DNA from: Candidatus Omnitrophota bacterium
GTDB lineage: Bacteria; Omnitrophota; Gorgyraeia; Tantalellales; Tantalellaceae
NCBI GenBank assembly: GCA_014728045.1
Contig: WJMH01000012.1
Location: 234,503-298,502, forward strand
Direction of reading: 5' to 3'
Length of the DNA stretch: 64,000 nucleotides
Both the position numbers and the translations under genes were made by a program. Positions 35,367-45,400 of the stretch are shown here, piece by piece; position 1 is the first letter of the stretch; the number at the start of each line of letters is the position of its first letter. The notes under the pieces were generated by a model, which searched no databases, was not told the origin of the DNA, and was given only the letters and a program-made list of their open reading frames with translations.

Positions 35367-36779
35367 ATGATAAAAGCAAGGAAGAAAATCTACCCGATCT
35401 ACCTTTTCGTGGACGTGGTGATCATAGCGCTGAGTTTCATCCTGCCGTATCTAGTGCGGTATAACTCGCCTTCGGACATTTTCAATGATATTTACCTGCC
35501 CAATGTCAGGGATTATTCATTTGTCTTTATTCTATGGACGATATTCATAGTCATTTCCTTCAAAAGGCGCAACCTCTACGCGACCGACCGGGCGCTTAAC
35601 ATACCCCAGGAGACCTCAAGGGTGGTGATAAGCGTCTGTTACACGGCTGTTTTGATAGGTACTATTATCTTTTTCGCTCAATTCAAGTTCTTCTCGAGGC
35701 TGGTCTTCCTCTCCAGTTTTCTTTCACTGGTCTTCTTCCTGAGCCTGTGGAGGATAATCAAAAGGCTCATTCTCAGGAAACTGATAGCCGGCGGGTACCA
35801 TAACATTAATGTCCTCATTATAGGCGTGGGAAGGGTGGGTAAGATAATCCTCGAAGAGATAAAGAAGAACCCCTGGGGCGGGTTAAAGGTTATCGGGTTT
35901 CTGGACGATAACGTGGAGACCGGTTACGGGGGTGTGCCTGTTCTGGGCAAATTGTCCGATTTTCCCGTTATCGCCAAGAAATATTTCGTGGACGAGGTCA
36001 TAGTTACCATACCTTCGGAGAAAATAGCGGTCTCTGAAATAATACGAAGAGCGAAAGAAATGCATCTGGGCGTCAAGGTCGTGCCTGAAAATTTCGAGGA
36101 GCCTCTGCCGGTGCTTGATATCAGCCATCTGGGGGTCATACCGCTTCTTACCTATAAGGAAAGAAAGCATCACCCGGCTGAGTTTTTCATCAAGAGGCTG
36201 ATGGACCTAGTTCTTTCCTTTATTCTTTTGATCTTTTCTTTGCCTATTTTTCTCCTGATAGCTATTCTGATAAAAATGGATTCAAAAGGGCCGGTCTTCT
36301 ACCGCCAGAAGAGAGTCGGCTTCAAGGGGAGGACATTCAATTTTTACAAGTTCCGTTCGATGGTCGCCGGTGCTGACAAACGACGCGATGAGCTTGTTGA
36401 AAGGAACGAGGTCAAGGACGGGGTTATCTTCAAGATCAGGGAAGATCCCCGCATAACCAGCGTAGGCAAGTTCCTGCGAAGGCACAGCCTTGATGAGCTT
36501 CCTCAGCTTTTTAACGTGCTTTTGGGAGATATGAGCCTGGTGGGGCCCAGACCTCCTTTAGCGGATGAGGTCGAGAAATACAGCCATATTCACATGCAGA
36601 GGCTTTCCATACGTCCTGGCATGACGGGGCTTTCCCAGGTCAGGGGAAGGAGTGAGCTTACATTCACCAGATGGGTCAAATGGGACCTGTGGTATATCAA
36701 TAACTGGTCACTGGGGCTCGATATGCAGATCTTGTGGAGGACGATCCCGGCAGTTATCAGGGGAGAGGGAGCTTACTAG
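35367..36779 (+). CDS. Polyprenyl glycosylphosphotransferase initiating glycan synthesis (WbaP/WcaJ-like)
   Basis: A 470-residue membrane enzyme loading the first sugar phosphate onto undecaprenyl phosphate. Four N-terminal membrane helices (residues about 10-130) precede a CoA-binding-like Rossmann region, VLIIGVGRVGKIILEEIKKN, then the membrane-entry helix VLSFILLIFSLPIFLLIA. The catalytic domain has KFRSMVAGAD, LRRHSLDELPQLFNVLLGD, MSLVGPRPP and IRPGMTGLSQVRGRSE. All landmarks and the length match the family. No clear Shine-Dalgarno precedes ATG 35367; the 123-base gap before it contains no obvious terminator. Confidence 0.95.
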   Translation: MIKARKKIYPIYLFVDVVIIALSFILPYLVRYNSPSDIFNDIYLPNVRDYSFVFILWTIFIVISFKRRNLYATDRALNIPQETSRVVISVCYTAVLIGTIIFFAQFKFFSRLVFLSSFLSLVFFLSLWRIIKRLILRKLIAGGYHNINVLIIGVGRVGKIILEEIKKNPWGGLKVIGFLDDNVETGYGGVPVLGKLSDFPVIAKKYFVDEVIVTIPSEKIAVSEIIRRAKEMHLGVKVVPENFEEPLPVLDISHLGVIPLLTYKERKHHPAEFFIKRLMDLVLSFILLIFSLPIFLLIAILIKMDSKGPVFYRQKRVGFKGRTFNFYKFRSMVAGADKRRDELVERNEVKDGVIFKIREDPRITSVGKFLRRHSLDELPQLFNVLLGDMSLVGPRPPLADEVEKYSHIHMQRLSIRPGMTGLSQVRGRSELTFTRWVKWDLWYINNWSLGLDMQILWRTIPAVIRGEGAY

Positions 36780-36893
36780 CGCTTTAATGGGCGAGCTGGC
36801 GGGATATTGTCTCCGCGGGAAATGCGGTTAAAGGTCTAATCGGAAAGAGCTTTTCAATATCGACACAAAGCAGAACGGAAAAGGGGGTATGAG

Positions 36894-37412
36894 ATGAAGA
36901 ACTTCTTGCGTGAGAAAGCATGGTCTCCGTACATTGCCGGGATCGTCGTGGCTTTATTGCAGATACCCGCGTTCCTGATCATCAAGACGGCTCTGGGGGT
37001 CTCCTCCAGTTATGTTTCCGCGGGCGGGTATATCGCATCCATATTTGACAGAACGGTCATGGATAACGCCTATTTCAATAAATACATGACATCGATGAAG
37101 TACGTCTGGCAGAGCAGTTTGTGTGTCGGTATCATTATAGGGGCGTTCCTCTCGAGAAGGCTTTCGGGCGCGAAACGTCAGGAGTACTCCCCTGCCTGGA
37201 AGAAAGCCGTCGGCATCAGAACTTTCTCCCAGCGCTTTTTTATGGGTTTTATCGGCGGATTCGTTCTTCTTTTCGGCGCCCGCTGGGCCGGCGGGTGCAC
37301 TACCGGGCACGGTCTTTCCGGGTCGGCGCAGCTTGCGGTGGGGTCTTTGGTCGTAGGTGTAATGATGTTCGTCGGGGGTATCGTGGTTTCCAGTCTGTAT
37401 AAAAAGATATAA
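36894..37412 (+). CDS. YeeE/YedE-family transporter half, first subunit
   Basis: A 172-residue membrane protein with four to five hydrophobic segments and the family signature RWAGGCTTGHGLSGSAQLA near the C-terminus, whose cysteine is the sulfur-handling residue in thiosulfate transporters of the TsuA type. Full-length family members are about 350-400 residues; here the protein is split into two adjacent genes, each with its own signature loop. An AGGGGG precedes ATG 36894. Import of thiosulfate or another sulfur species fits the sulfation genes upstream, though the link is by neighbourhood only. Confidence 0.85.
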   Translation: MKNFLREKAWSPYIAGIVVALLQIPAFLIIKTALGVSSSYVSAGGYIASIFDRTVMDNAYFNKYMTSMKYVWQSSLCVGIIIGAFLSRRLSGAKRQEYSPAWKKAVGIRTFSQRFFMGFIGGFVLLFGARWAGGCTTGHGLSGSAQLAVGSLVVGVMMFVGGIVVSSLYKKI

Positions 37413-37425
37413 CCGGGAGGGGAAA

Positions 37426-37989
37426 ATGATTTTATATATCACTACAGGACTATTGATGGGGGTGGTTTTCGGTTTTGCTCTAGAAAAGGGGAGGGTTTTC
37501 GAGCCCGGCATGATAATCGGCCAGTTCCAGATGCGCAATTTTATCCTGTTAAGGATGTTCCTCTCGGCCGTTGCCGCGAGCCTTGTCATACTCGGGATCC
37601 TTTTCGGTGTCGGGTTGATCGAGCTTCACCCCAAAGCCGCGATATTTCCCGCGACTATTTTAGGCGGGTTCATTTTCGGGGCGGGCATGGCTCTGACGGG
37701 GGCCTGCCCTGGTACGGTCCTCGCCCAGATCGGGGCGGGTTACCGCGACGCGTGGGGCGTTCTCGCCGGAGGCATAATGGGAGCGGTCGCCTACGGTTAT
37801 ATGGAACCGGTAATTGCGCCTCTCAGTAAAGGCCCGGGGAAGATCACCCTGGCCGATATATCGGGCGTGCATTACAGCATACTAGCTTTCGTAGCGGCAT
37901 TCGTGATAGCTGCGATCCTTTTCGCGATGGAGAAGTGGCGCACCTGGAGGAGCGAGCTGGGGGCTGATCATGACGGACTGACAGGGTGA
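37426..37989 (+). CDS. YeeE/YedE-family transporter half, second subunit
   Basis: A 187-residue membrane protein, 13 bases downstream of the first half. It carries the second signature, GAGMALTGACPGTVLAQIG, with a cysteine, and about five hydrophobic segments such as MILYITTGLLMGVVFGFAL and YSILAFVAAFVIAAILFAM. The two genes would form one sulfur-compound channel with pseudo-twofold symmetry, equal to one fused YeeE. I see no TusA-like rhodanese partner adjacent. Confidence 0.85.
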   Translation: MILYITTGLLMGVVFGFALEKGRVFEPGMIIGQFQMRNFILLRMFLSAVAASLVILGILFGVGLIELHPKAAIFPATILGGFIFGAGMALTGACPGTVLAQIGAGYRDAWGVLAGGIMGAVAYGYMEPVIAPLSKGPGKITLADISGVHYSILAFVAAFVIAAILFAMEKWRTWRSELGADHDGLTG

Positions 37990-38050
37990 GGTTATCTCTG
38001 CGCGGACGGCTTTTTGAGGGTGCTATTGCCCGCTGCCCTAAAACTATATC

Positions 38051-39895
38051 ATGAAAAACGAACTTAAAAGAGAACTTAGCCTTCTGGACATATTCTCTCT
38101 TGCTTCAGGGGCCATGATCAGCTCGGGGATTTTCATTCTTCCGGGGCTGGCCTATGCCCAGGCGGGGCCTCTGGTCTTTATTTCGTACCTCCTGGCGGGC
38201 ATTCTGGCCCTTGTGGGCACCCTGAGTATAATTGAGCTTTCAACCGCCATGCCCAAAGCGGGCGGGGATTATTTTTTTATCACGCGCAGTCTCGGGCCTC
38301 TTGTGGGTACGGTTTCATCATTCCTGAGCTGGACCGCGTTGTGTCTTAAGTCGGCTTTTGCTATCTTCGGTATAGCCGAGATCCTTCTTATAGCTTTCGG
38401 TTTCCCGATACTCGTTTCGGCTTTTTTCATCTGCTGTTTCTTCGTAATACTCAACATACTGGGAGTGAAAGAGGCGGCAAAGTTCGAGGTCGCTCTGGTA
38501 GTGGGGCTTTTTGCCATAATGCTTTTTCTGATAATAGGCGGAATGGGCCGCCTGACAGAAAGCAATTTTGTGCCTCTTTTCCCGAACGGTGTAAACAGGG
38601 TCCTGGTGACATCAGGTTTCGTGTTCATATCCTTCGGCGGGCTTTTGAATATAGCCACGGTCTCCGGAGAGGTTAAGGATCCTGCGAGGAACCTGCCCCG
38701 GGGTATGATACTTTCGGTATTAGCTGTTACTGTTTTCTATGCCGCCATATTGATAGTGACCGTGGGGGTTCTTCCGGCCGGGGAACTGACTGGTTCCCTG
38801 ACGCCGGTCGCTGACGCAGGGAAGGCCCTCTTCGGGAATATAGGCTATCTGGTCATCTCCCTGGGGGCGCTCCTGGCGTTCATAACCACGGCCAATGCCG
38901 GCATATTATCCGCTTCGAGATACCCCCTGGCCTTGAGTGCGGACGCCCTCCTGCCTGAGGTATTTGGCCGTCTCTCCGGCAGGAAAAGATCCCCGGTTGT
39001 AGCGATAATGATAACGGGCTTTTTTGTTTTCATATGCCTTACGCTGGATCTCAAGACGCTGGTCAAGCTGGGCTCGGTCGTGATATTGACCCTATATATA
39101 CTTACCAACGCGGCGGTTATAATTCTCAGAGAGGGCAGGGTACAGAACTACAGGCCGGCGTTCAAGGTGCCTTTTTATCCCTGGACGAATATAGCCGGCA
39201 TGGTTCTTTTTGTCCTGCTCATTGTTGACATGGGCCTGGTGGCGGTGGAGATAAGCCTGTCTCTTCTCGTCCTGGCGGTACTGATATATTATTTATACGG
39301 CCGCAAAAGACATAAAATTGAATACGCCCTTCTTCATCTTATAGAAAGGGTCATAAACAGGAAGATCACGGACAATACACTTGAAGAGGAGCTCAAACAG
39401 GTCATCCTCCATCGGGATGAGGTGAAGATAGACCGCTTCCATCAGCTTGTTGAGGATTCGGCGATAATCGATATAGACGGCAGGACGAGCATTCATGACT
39501 TTTTCGGCCAGGTCGCCCAGCGGGTCTCGCGTGATATTGATCTTACCCATTCGGAGGTGGAAGACCTTCTCAGGCAGAGAGAAACTGAAGGATCGACGGC
39601 GATCACGCCTTTCGTGGCCATACCTCATATCATTATACCCGGGCGTAACAGGTTCAAGCTGTTGGTGGCCAGATGCAGGGAAGGTATAGAGTTCAGCCGT
39701 GATAATGACAAAGTTAAAGCGGTTTTCGTGCTTTTCGGTACCAGTGACGAAAGGACCTTTCATCTTAAGGTGCTCGCGGCCATTGCCCATATCGTGCAGA
39801 ACCCGCGCTTTGAGAAAGAATGGCTGAGTGCCAGGGACGAGAACCAGATCAGGGATATTATCCTGTTAAGCGAGAGAAAGAGGTCCGGGGAGTAG
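38051..39895 (+). CDS. APC-superfamily permease fused to a PTS EIIA (fructose-type) domain, copy 1
   Basis: A 614-residue fusion. Residues about 10-425 form a twelve-helix amino-acid permease with the first-helix motif LASGAMISSGIFILPGLAYA and FSTANAG-type helix 8 (AFITTANAGILSASRYPLAL). Residues about 465-614 are a soluble EIIA type-2 domain: EGSTAITPFVAIPH with the phosphorylatable histidine at 526, then VKAVFVLFGTSDERTFHLKV. The histidine is retained, so phosphorylation or nucleotide-linked control is possible. A paralogue lies at 61913. No Shine-Dalgarno is obvious. Likely an amino-acid or cation-coupled importer gated by the EIIA-like domain; the substrate is unknown. Confidence 0.88.
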   Translation: MKNELKRELSLLDIFSLASGAMISSGIFILPGLAYAQAGPLVFISYLLAGILALVGTLSIIELSTAMPKAGGDYFFITRSLGPLVGTVSSFLSWTALCLKSAFAIFGIAEILLIAFGFPILVSAFFICCFFVILNILGVKEAAKFEVALVVGLFAIMLFLIIGGMGRLTESNFVPLFPNGVNRVLVTSGFVFISFGGLLNIATVSGEVKDPARNLPRGMILSVLAVTVFYAAILIVTVGVLPAGELTGSLTPVADAGKALFGNIGYLVISLGALLAFITTANAGILSASRYPLALSADALLPEVFGRLSGRKRSPVVAIMITGFFVFICLTLDLKTLVKLGSVVILTLYILTNAAVIILREGRVQNYRPAFKVPFYPWTNIAGMVLFVLLIVDMGLVAVEISLSLLVLAVLIYYLYGRKRHKIEYALLHLIERVINRKITDNTLEEELKQVILHRDEVKIDRFHQLVEDSAIIDIDGRTSIHDFFGQVAQRVSRDIDLTHSEVEDLLRQRETEGSTAITPFVAIPHIIIPGRNRFKLLVARCREGIEFSRDNDKVKAVFVLFGTSDERTFHLKVLAAIAHIVQNPRFEKEWLSARDENQIRDIILLSERKRSGE

Positions 39896-39937
39896 GTATC
39901 ACCGGACCGTAAAGATCGATAAATAAAGGAGGGAAAG

Positions 39938-40246
39938 ATGCCTGAATTCGGGAACGCCTTTTCCGGGCTTGCAAATGACAGAAAACTCACCCATGAAGAA
40001 CTCATACGCGCCATACGGTTCATGATCGCCGCTGAATATGAAGCGATACAGCTTTATATGCAGCTGGCCGAATCCACGGATCATAAGCTGGCACAGGAAG
40101 TTCTTAAGGATATAGCCGATGAAGAACGGATCCATGCCGGCGAATTTCTGAGGCTGCTGAGGGAGATCGCCCCTGATGAGGAGAAGTTCTATGTCGAGGG
40201 GTACGAGGAAGTAGAGGAAGAGATCGAAAAGCATGGCAAAAAATAA
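39938..40246 (+). CDS. Small ferritin-like/rubrerythrin-like protein
   Basis: A 102-residue, mostly helical protein. The two halves contain AAEYEAIQLYMQLAESTD and IADEERIHAGEFLRLLREI, the E-x6-Y and E-x2-H ligand patterns of ferritin-like di-iron proteins with only two helices, so metal sites would form in a dimer, as in encapsulated ferritins. No encapsulin gene is visible nearby and I see no obvious encapsulin-targeting tail. A strong GGAGG precedes ATG 39938. It overlaps the next gene by 14 bases. Iron storage or peroxide protection is inferred. Confidence 0.78.
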   Translation: MPEFGNAFSGLANDRKLTHEELIRAIRFMIAAEYEAIQLYMQLAESTDHKLAQEVLKDIADEERIHAGEFLRLLREIAPDEEKFYVEGYEEVEEEIEKHGKK

Positions 40247-40748
40247 GACAAGGGCAATCATTGAATGTTCGCGTTGCCATGAAAAGGTATCTCCAGATGA
40301 AATAGAAGTTATTGACGGGGAACAGCTCTGTCACCATTGTCTTTACGGCGGCCTCAAGCCTTTCAAGATCTACCCCATAGGTTTTGTCAGAAATAACCTC
40401 AAGAGGGCCCGGACGGGTTTTGGCACGGACGGGGACAGAAGTTCATCCTGCATAGAACTGCTGGATTCGCAGAGGCCCTTCCTCTACAGGATCGAGGAGG
40501 AAGATCATCTTACCATCGTCTATTACTTTCACGAGTCCGGCGGGGTGAGATCCGTCTTCAGGCGGGGCCTCGACGGCAAGAAAGTAGGTGTGTTTTCTTC
40601 CAGGACGCCTTACAGGTTGTCCCGCATAGCGATACAGGATGTGCGTCTTTTAAAAGTGGAAGGGAATAAGCTCTTCGTTGAGGGTCTTGACGCGGTCAAC
40701 GGAAGCCCCGTTCTGGATATCAAGATGAAATGGAACTCCAAGGAATGA
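40233..40748 (+). CDS. TrmO/TsaA-like domain protein with N-terminal zinc ribbon
   Basis: A 171-residue protein. Residues about 10-40 hold two CxxC pairs (IECSRCHEKV and QLCHHCLYGG), a zinc ribbon. From FKIYPIGFVRN onward it shows the TrmO fold landmarks, VGVFSSRTPYRLSRIAIQDV and GLDAVNGSPVLDIKMKW. TrmO N6-methylates t6A37 in tRNA with S-adenosylmethionine. The beta-barrel here is shorter than in classical TrmO, and a second, standard TrmO lies at 58850, so this copy may have another substrate. Starts inside the ferritin-like gene (14-base overlap). Confidence 0.75.
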   Translation: MAKNKTRAIIECSRCHEKVSPDEIEVIDGEQLCHHCLYGGLKPFKIYPIGFVRNNLKRARTGFGTDGDRSSSCIELLDSQRPFLYRIEEEDHLTIVYYFHESGGVRSVFRRGLDGKKVGVFSSRTPYRLSRIAIQDVRLLKVEGNKLFVEGLDAVNGSPVLDIKMKWNSKE

Positions 40749-42167
40749 TTGGTCCATATGGGCAGAAAAAGAACGCGCAGGATCAACAGTAGCATAACGG
40801 AAGGCGGCTTACGCTCATCGCTCTGGAAGCTCGCCATGCCCATGATAGTGGGGGCGGTTCTGCATGACCTTTTCACGCTGGCGGACCTGTTCTTCGTGGG
40901 GAAGCTGGGGCATCTGGCTGTCGCGGCTTTATCCATCTCCGGTGTCATTATTGCTGTGATAATAATGCTGGCTATAGGTATTTCCGTGGGCACGACGGCT
41001 TTGATCGCCCATTTCATCGGTAAAAAGGATTATGATTCGGCGGACAATGTCCTTTTCCAGACGATAGTCGTAAGCGTCATATGTTCCGGTGCTATGGTCC
41101 TTATCGGCCTATTCGGCACGAACTGGCTCCTGCGTATTTTCGGGGCGGGACCCGAGATCATACCCGCCGCGTCCGAATATCTGAGGATAAGCTTTGTTTG
41201 GTCGATATTTATTTTTCTTTTCATCGGGTTTGACCAGGCCATGAGAGGCGCGGGAGACGCCGTTTTCCCGCTCAAGGTCCTTGTCCTTGCAAACCTGCTC
41301 AATATTGCCCTCGATCCGTTCCTTATCTTCGGTATCGGGATATTTCCCAGAATGGAGGTGGCAGGATCCGCGACCGCCACGATAATCAGCCGCCTGGTAG
41401 GGGTATTTGTTCTTTTGTGGCATCTTTTCTACGGCCATTCAAGTCTGCATCTCCACAGGCGCGTTTTCAGGGTCAATTTCCGGATAATAGGAAGAATGGT
41501 GAAGATAGGGTTTTTCGCGTCTTTTGAAATCTTTTTGCGCCAACTGTCGCTATTACTGCTTCTTCGGCTGGTAACTTCCTTCGGGGCGGCGTGTCTGGCC
41601 GCGTTCGGGATAGTTGTGCGCCTTAGGATGGCGGTAATGATGCTTGGCTTCGGAATGGGCTCTGCCTGTGCGGTGCTTATCGGGCAGAACATGGGTGCCG
41701 ACAGGCCGGAACGGGCCACGCAAGCCGGATGGGAGGCGTTAAGGTATTATGAACTTATCGTTCTTCCCATTGCGGCATTGTTTTTCATTTTTTCGCCCAA
41801 CCTGATAGGTCTTTTCAGCGGTTACCCGGAAGTGATAGGGATAGGAAGCAGTTTTCTCAGGTTTATAGCTGTTACTTTCCCGTTCTTGGCATTGGCGCTT
41901 ATTCTCGGCAGGGGTGTTACGGGAGCGGGGGACACCATAGCCCCGGCGGCGATGGCGGGCGTGGTGCAATTGGGGCTGCGAATACCTGCGGCGTATTTGC
42001 TGGCTCTTGTTCTGGGGTTAGGCACCAACGGCATTTGGCTGGGCATAAACTTGTCGGATATCTGCCAGGGTCTCGTAATGCTATGGTATTTTAAAAGCGG
42101 GAATTGGCAGAAAAGGTATCATGAACATCGCGCTATTCTTGAACAGGAAAACCTGGCGATGGTATAA
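40749..42167 (+). CDS. MATE-family multidrug/polyspecific efflux transporter
   Basis: A 472-residue integral membrane protein of about twelve helices. Early motif GLRSSLWKLAMPMIVGAVLH and FTLADLFFVGKLGHLAVAA are standard MATE landmarks, and the duplicated half has GKIGFFASFEIFLRQ-like spacing with GACLAAFGIVVRLRM. Exports cations or lipophilic compounds by Na+ or H+ antiport. Start is TTG 40749 directly after the previous stop with AAGGA ahead, or ATG 40758 three codons in. The gene is last before the gap preceding the giant protein. Confidence 0.9.
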   Translation: MVHMGRKRTRRINSSITEGGLRSSLWKLAMPMIVGAVLHDLFTLADLFFVGKLGHLAVAALSISGVIIAVIIMLAIGISVGTTALIAHFIGKKDYDSADNVLFQTIVVSVICSGAMVLIGLFGTNWLLRIFGAGPEIIPAASEYLRISFVWSIFIFLFIGFDQAMRGAGDAVFPLKVLVLANLLNIALDPFLIFGIGIFPRMEVAGSATATIISRLVGVFVLLWHLFYGHSSLHLHRRVFRVNFRIIGRMVKIGFFASFEIFLRQLSLLLLLRLVTSFGAACLAAFGIVVRLRMAVMMLGFGMGSACAVLIGQNMGADRPERATQAGWEALRYYELIVLPIAALFFIFSPNLIGLFSGYPEVIGIGSSFLRFIAVTFPFLALALILGRGVTGAGDTIAPAAMAGVVQLGLRIPAAYLLALVLGLGTNGIWLGINLSDICQGLVMLWYFKSGNWQKRYHEHRAILEQENLAMV

Positions 42168-42295
42168 GGGTCTAGTAAATAACACCAAACCTTTAAAATA
42201 AAGCACTTATGCTCACTCATGCAGATAAAATCCATCCAGAAAATCCCTTGCAGAGCCAGCAAAACAATCATTTTAAGACATATTAGTTAGCATTT

Positions 42296-42324
42296 AAAAA
42301 AGCTAGATATTTGGCTTTTTTTTT
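42296..42324 (+). terminator. AT-rich hairpin with T-run after the MATE gene
   Basis: In the 245-base gap 42168-42412, AAAAAAGC at 42296-42303 pairs with GCTTTTTT at 42314-42321 around a 10-base loop, followed by T to 42324 (nine T from 42316). This is a plausible, weak intrinsic terminator for the upstream operon. Beyond it lie two TATAAT hexamers (42340-42345 and 42376-42381) and a direct repeat ACGTTAA (42352-42358, 42368-42374), which may belong to the promoter of the giant gene. I see nothing else in the gap. Confidence 0.5.
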
Positions 42325-42412
42325 GCCGAAATCATATGATATAATCATTGTACGTTAAGCCAACAAAACGTTAAATATAATGATTATTCTACTATAACTG
42401 GAAGCGGGGTCC

Positions 42413-45400
42413 ATGTTATTTAATATTAGAAAACATATTCTTTTTAAGAGTTTTTCTGTACTGCTTGTTCTTTTGTTCATATTGCATACATCCGGTTGGG
42501 CCGAACAGAATACCCCGGTTGTTGGTGATAATACCCTCCAGGTGCAGAATTTTTTCCAGGTGCTTGACCCGGCCTCTTTGATAGAGTCTGAGATCGTATA
42601 TCTTATGGAATCTACAAAGGGCAGATTCAATGAGCTCAATTCGCGTTTCTATCCACGTGTAGCCGGCACTCCTTTATATATAGGTTTTGACGGGAAAGAA
42701 TTCATAGACGGCAGGTGGGTCATTCCTTGCGCCGTTTCATCGGAAAAGTCTTCGGTACTCTACGAAGCCGTTGTTTCAAATGACGGTAAGGTCACTATGG
42801 AACCCTTTAAAGGGCGTACAACCATAAAGGGATTAGGCAAGTCTTTCACGGAGATAAAGGGTATCCCCGGAGAAGATCCTGATGAGCCCCAGGCTGTTGA
42901 TCGCGACGGTACTAGCGAAGGGGAAGATGCTGATGAAGGGTCTTTACGCGGGGATGATGCCGAAAATGACGGTAACATACCGAGAATAGGTAAAAAAGCG
43001 AAGGTGACCCATATTTCATCTGAACGGTCATCCCATGAATTTACTGTTAAGTATGGTCTTTTCGAATCGACCATTGAGCCCAGATTGCTGCGTGAGGATG
43101 TGAATGATTACCTCAAGGAAGCTTTCGAGGGATACACTACCGGGAACCCGGAGCATGACGCATTGCTCGGTGATATTTTAGGCATGAGATTTAAGCATCC
43201 CGTGCAGCAATACACTTATGACGAGCTGATAGAGGATATTCTGGGGTTGTGTAATTATAAGCATCAGGGAGAAAATTGGATAGCGGTGCATAAGTTCCTA
43301 GCGGATGATCCGATCCCGGTTTTTCATGAACTTCTGGAACTCTACAGCAAAGGTTCTTCTCTTGACCTCAGATTGCACATCAACTGGGCAACTAAAATGG
43401 CCCTTAAATATGGCCTGTATAAATACTTTAAGAAGTTAACCTGGCTGTTCAAGGGCAGACTTGTCGTGGAGTTATGGCTTTGCGGACAAAATTCGAAGAA
43501 AAGAATACGCGCAACCTCCATTCCCGTTCGCGGCGAGGTTCTCAGTATCGCTGTTAAGAATTATACTCCTAAAAGAGGATGTCACTATATTTATCATGAC
43601 GGGATAAGAGCTCTTAGCAGGATCCTCTTCAAGGAAAGGGACAGGGCCCTTACCGATAAGATCAAATATATCCAGACGGTCACACCTGGAGGGATCGAGG
43701 ATACGAGCCTGGATATGATAAACGCACCGGAGGGACCGGTGAGTAAGCGCGCAAAAAAGATACTAGAGAAGTTCGTTAAATATCCCCACCAAAGTGTTTT
43801 ATACGGTATCGTTTCCGAAATGGAAAACAGAGGCCTGCTTACCGACCCCATGCAAAGGAAGATGAGCGGTCTTTTACGACTGATAATTAAAAGATCGAAG
43901 TGCAGCCGTAATGCTCTCAGAGCGTTGCATGCGGCCGTGAAAGCCGGTGTTCTGAAGAAGGAAGGAATAACATATCTCCGCCGGCTGTTCGGTCGGATAA
44001 TAAAACGCACTGAATCAGAACAGCTTGAATTGTTTCATGCGCTTTATTCAGGCTGGGCAGGGATGGATGGTCGGAAGAATGGACCTGAGATGAGCGTTCT
44101 TGATCCTTTACTGCTGGAATACGGGCAGCATTTCGGGAGGAACAACGAACGTATCAAAAAATCCTTCTTAGGAATGATCGTAGGCTGGGCGCTCATACCT
44201 GCGGTTTTCGCGTTCAGATATATCATAAGCCTGAAAGCGTTAAGAACGATTTATAGAAAGATATATTTCGGGATCGCAAGTGACGAGCCTTTAGAAGATA
44301 TCTCGGGTCTTGAATATCTATTTGAAGAGTATATTCTGCCTTACGGCGGGATGGTTATTGTGGTGAGTGTTCTGTTATTTATGCTGTCTCAATTGGTAAT
44401 TAGCATAATTGACGGTATAGATCCCAAAGGGCTGGAACTGGCGACGCACAATTCCAAGAACAAAAGGGATTCGAGTGATGTTATCAACTTTTCGGTTTTA
44501 AAGGGCGCTTTTCTTTTGTGGATGGCTATTGTGGCCAAATTTTGTTCCGGTTTTGTCACGCCTGTTTCCCAAAGAGGAAAAGTAACGCCATTTTTTATAG
44601 AACTTAATTCCATTGGAAGTTACGGTTTCGTGCCCGCGATCATAATAGCCGCCGGTGCGGCCGTTTTCTTCACGGTCAAGTATTTTGTGGAGTCCCGCAG
44701 GGCGAAAGATCTGGGTTCTTGTGGATATGATCTTATGTTCCATCTGCATCAAAAGGGCTTGATGACCGGAAAAAATTCAAGAGTGATAAGATCGCTTATT
44801 TTGGATCTACGTAATTACGAATTAGTGTATAGCTATGGGATAGAGGATGTTGTGCGGGCTTATACAGCTTTGATCGACAATGGTGCTGTTGATGATGGTA
44901 ATCTGAAGGAATATGCCGGACTGCTTAGGTATATGTGGGACGGCAAGAAGGATCCGGTATCGATCTTTTCACAAAACTCAGACGATGATCGTAATGCCTT
45001 ATTGGTCTTTAGAACAATAAGGCGCATGGCACTTTATGATAAGTTCAACAAAAAAAAGCTGCTCGGTAAGATAAATAAACTGATAGACGAGATGAAGAGG
45101 GTGGAGCGTAGCTGGAACACCGCTAATTTTATAAAAACTCTGGAAAACTTCATCGAAATGGGCGTGATAGATGAAGAGAATTACGAGGATTATTTGAACA
45201 TATTGGTCCAGTTAAGCGGAGATGAGGACTGCTCGGAATTTATTCAGTTCCTTGAAACGGTCGTTTCTTATAGCGTTGAACAGAACGCCGATCTCAGCAA
45301 ATTACTGTCTTTAAAAGATATGCCGGTCGAATGCATAAAGACTTCACTTATAACGCTTGCGAAAATAATAGACTCGGATACGCTCGGCAAAGGTGACTTT

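Noticed and set aside
36780..36893. Hairpin CCGC/GCGG after the glycosylphosphotransferase as a terminator
   Set aside because: Only 4 bp and no T-run.
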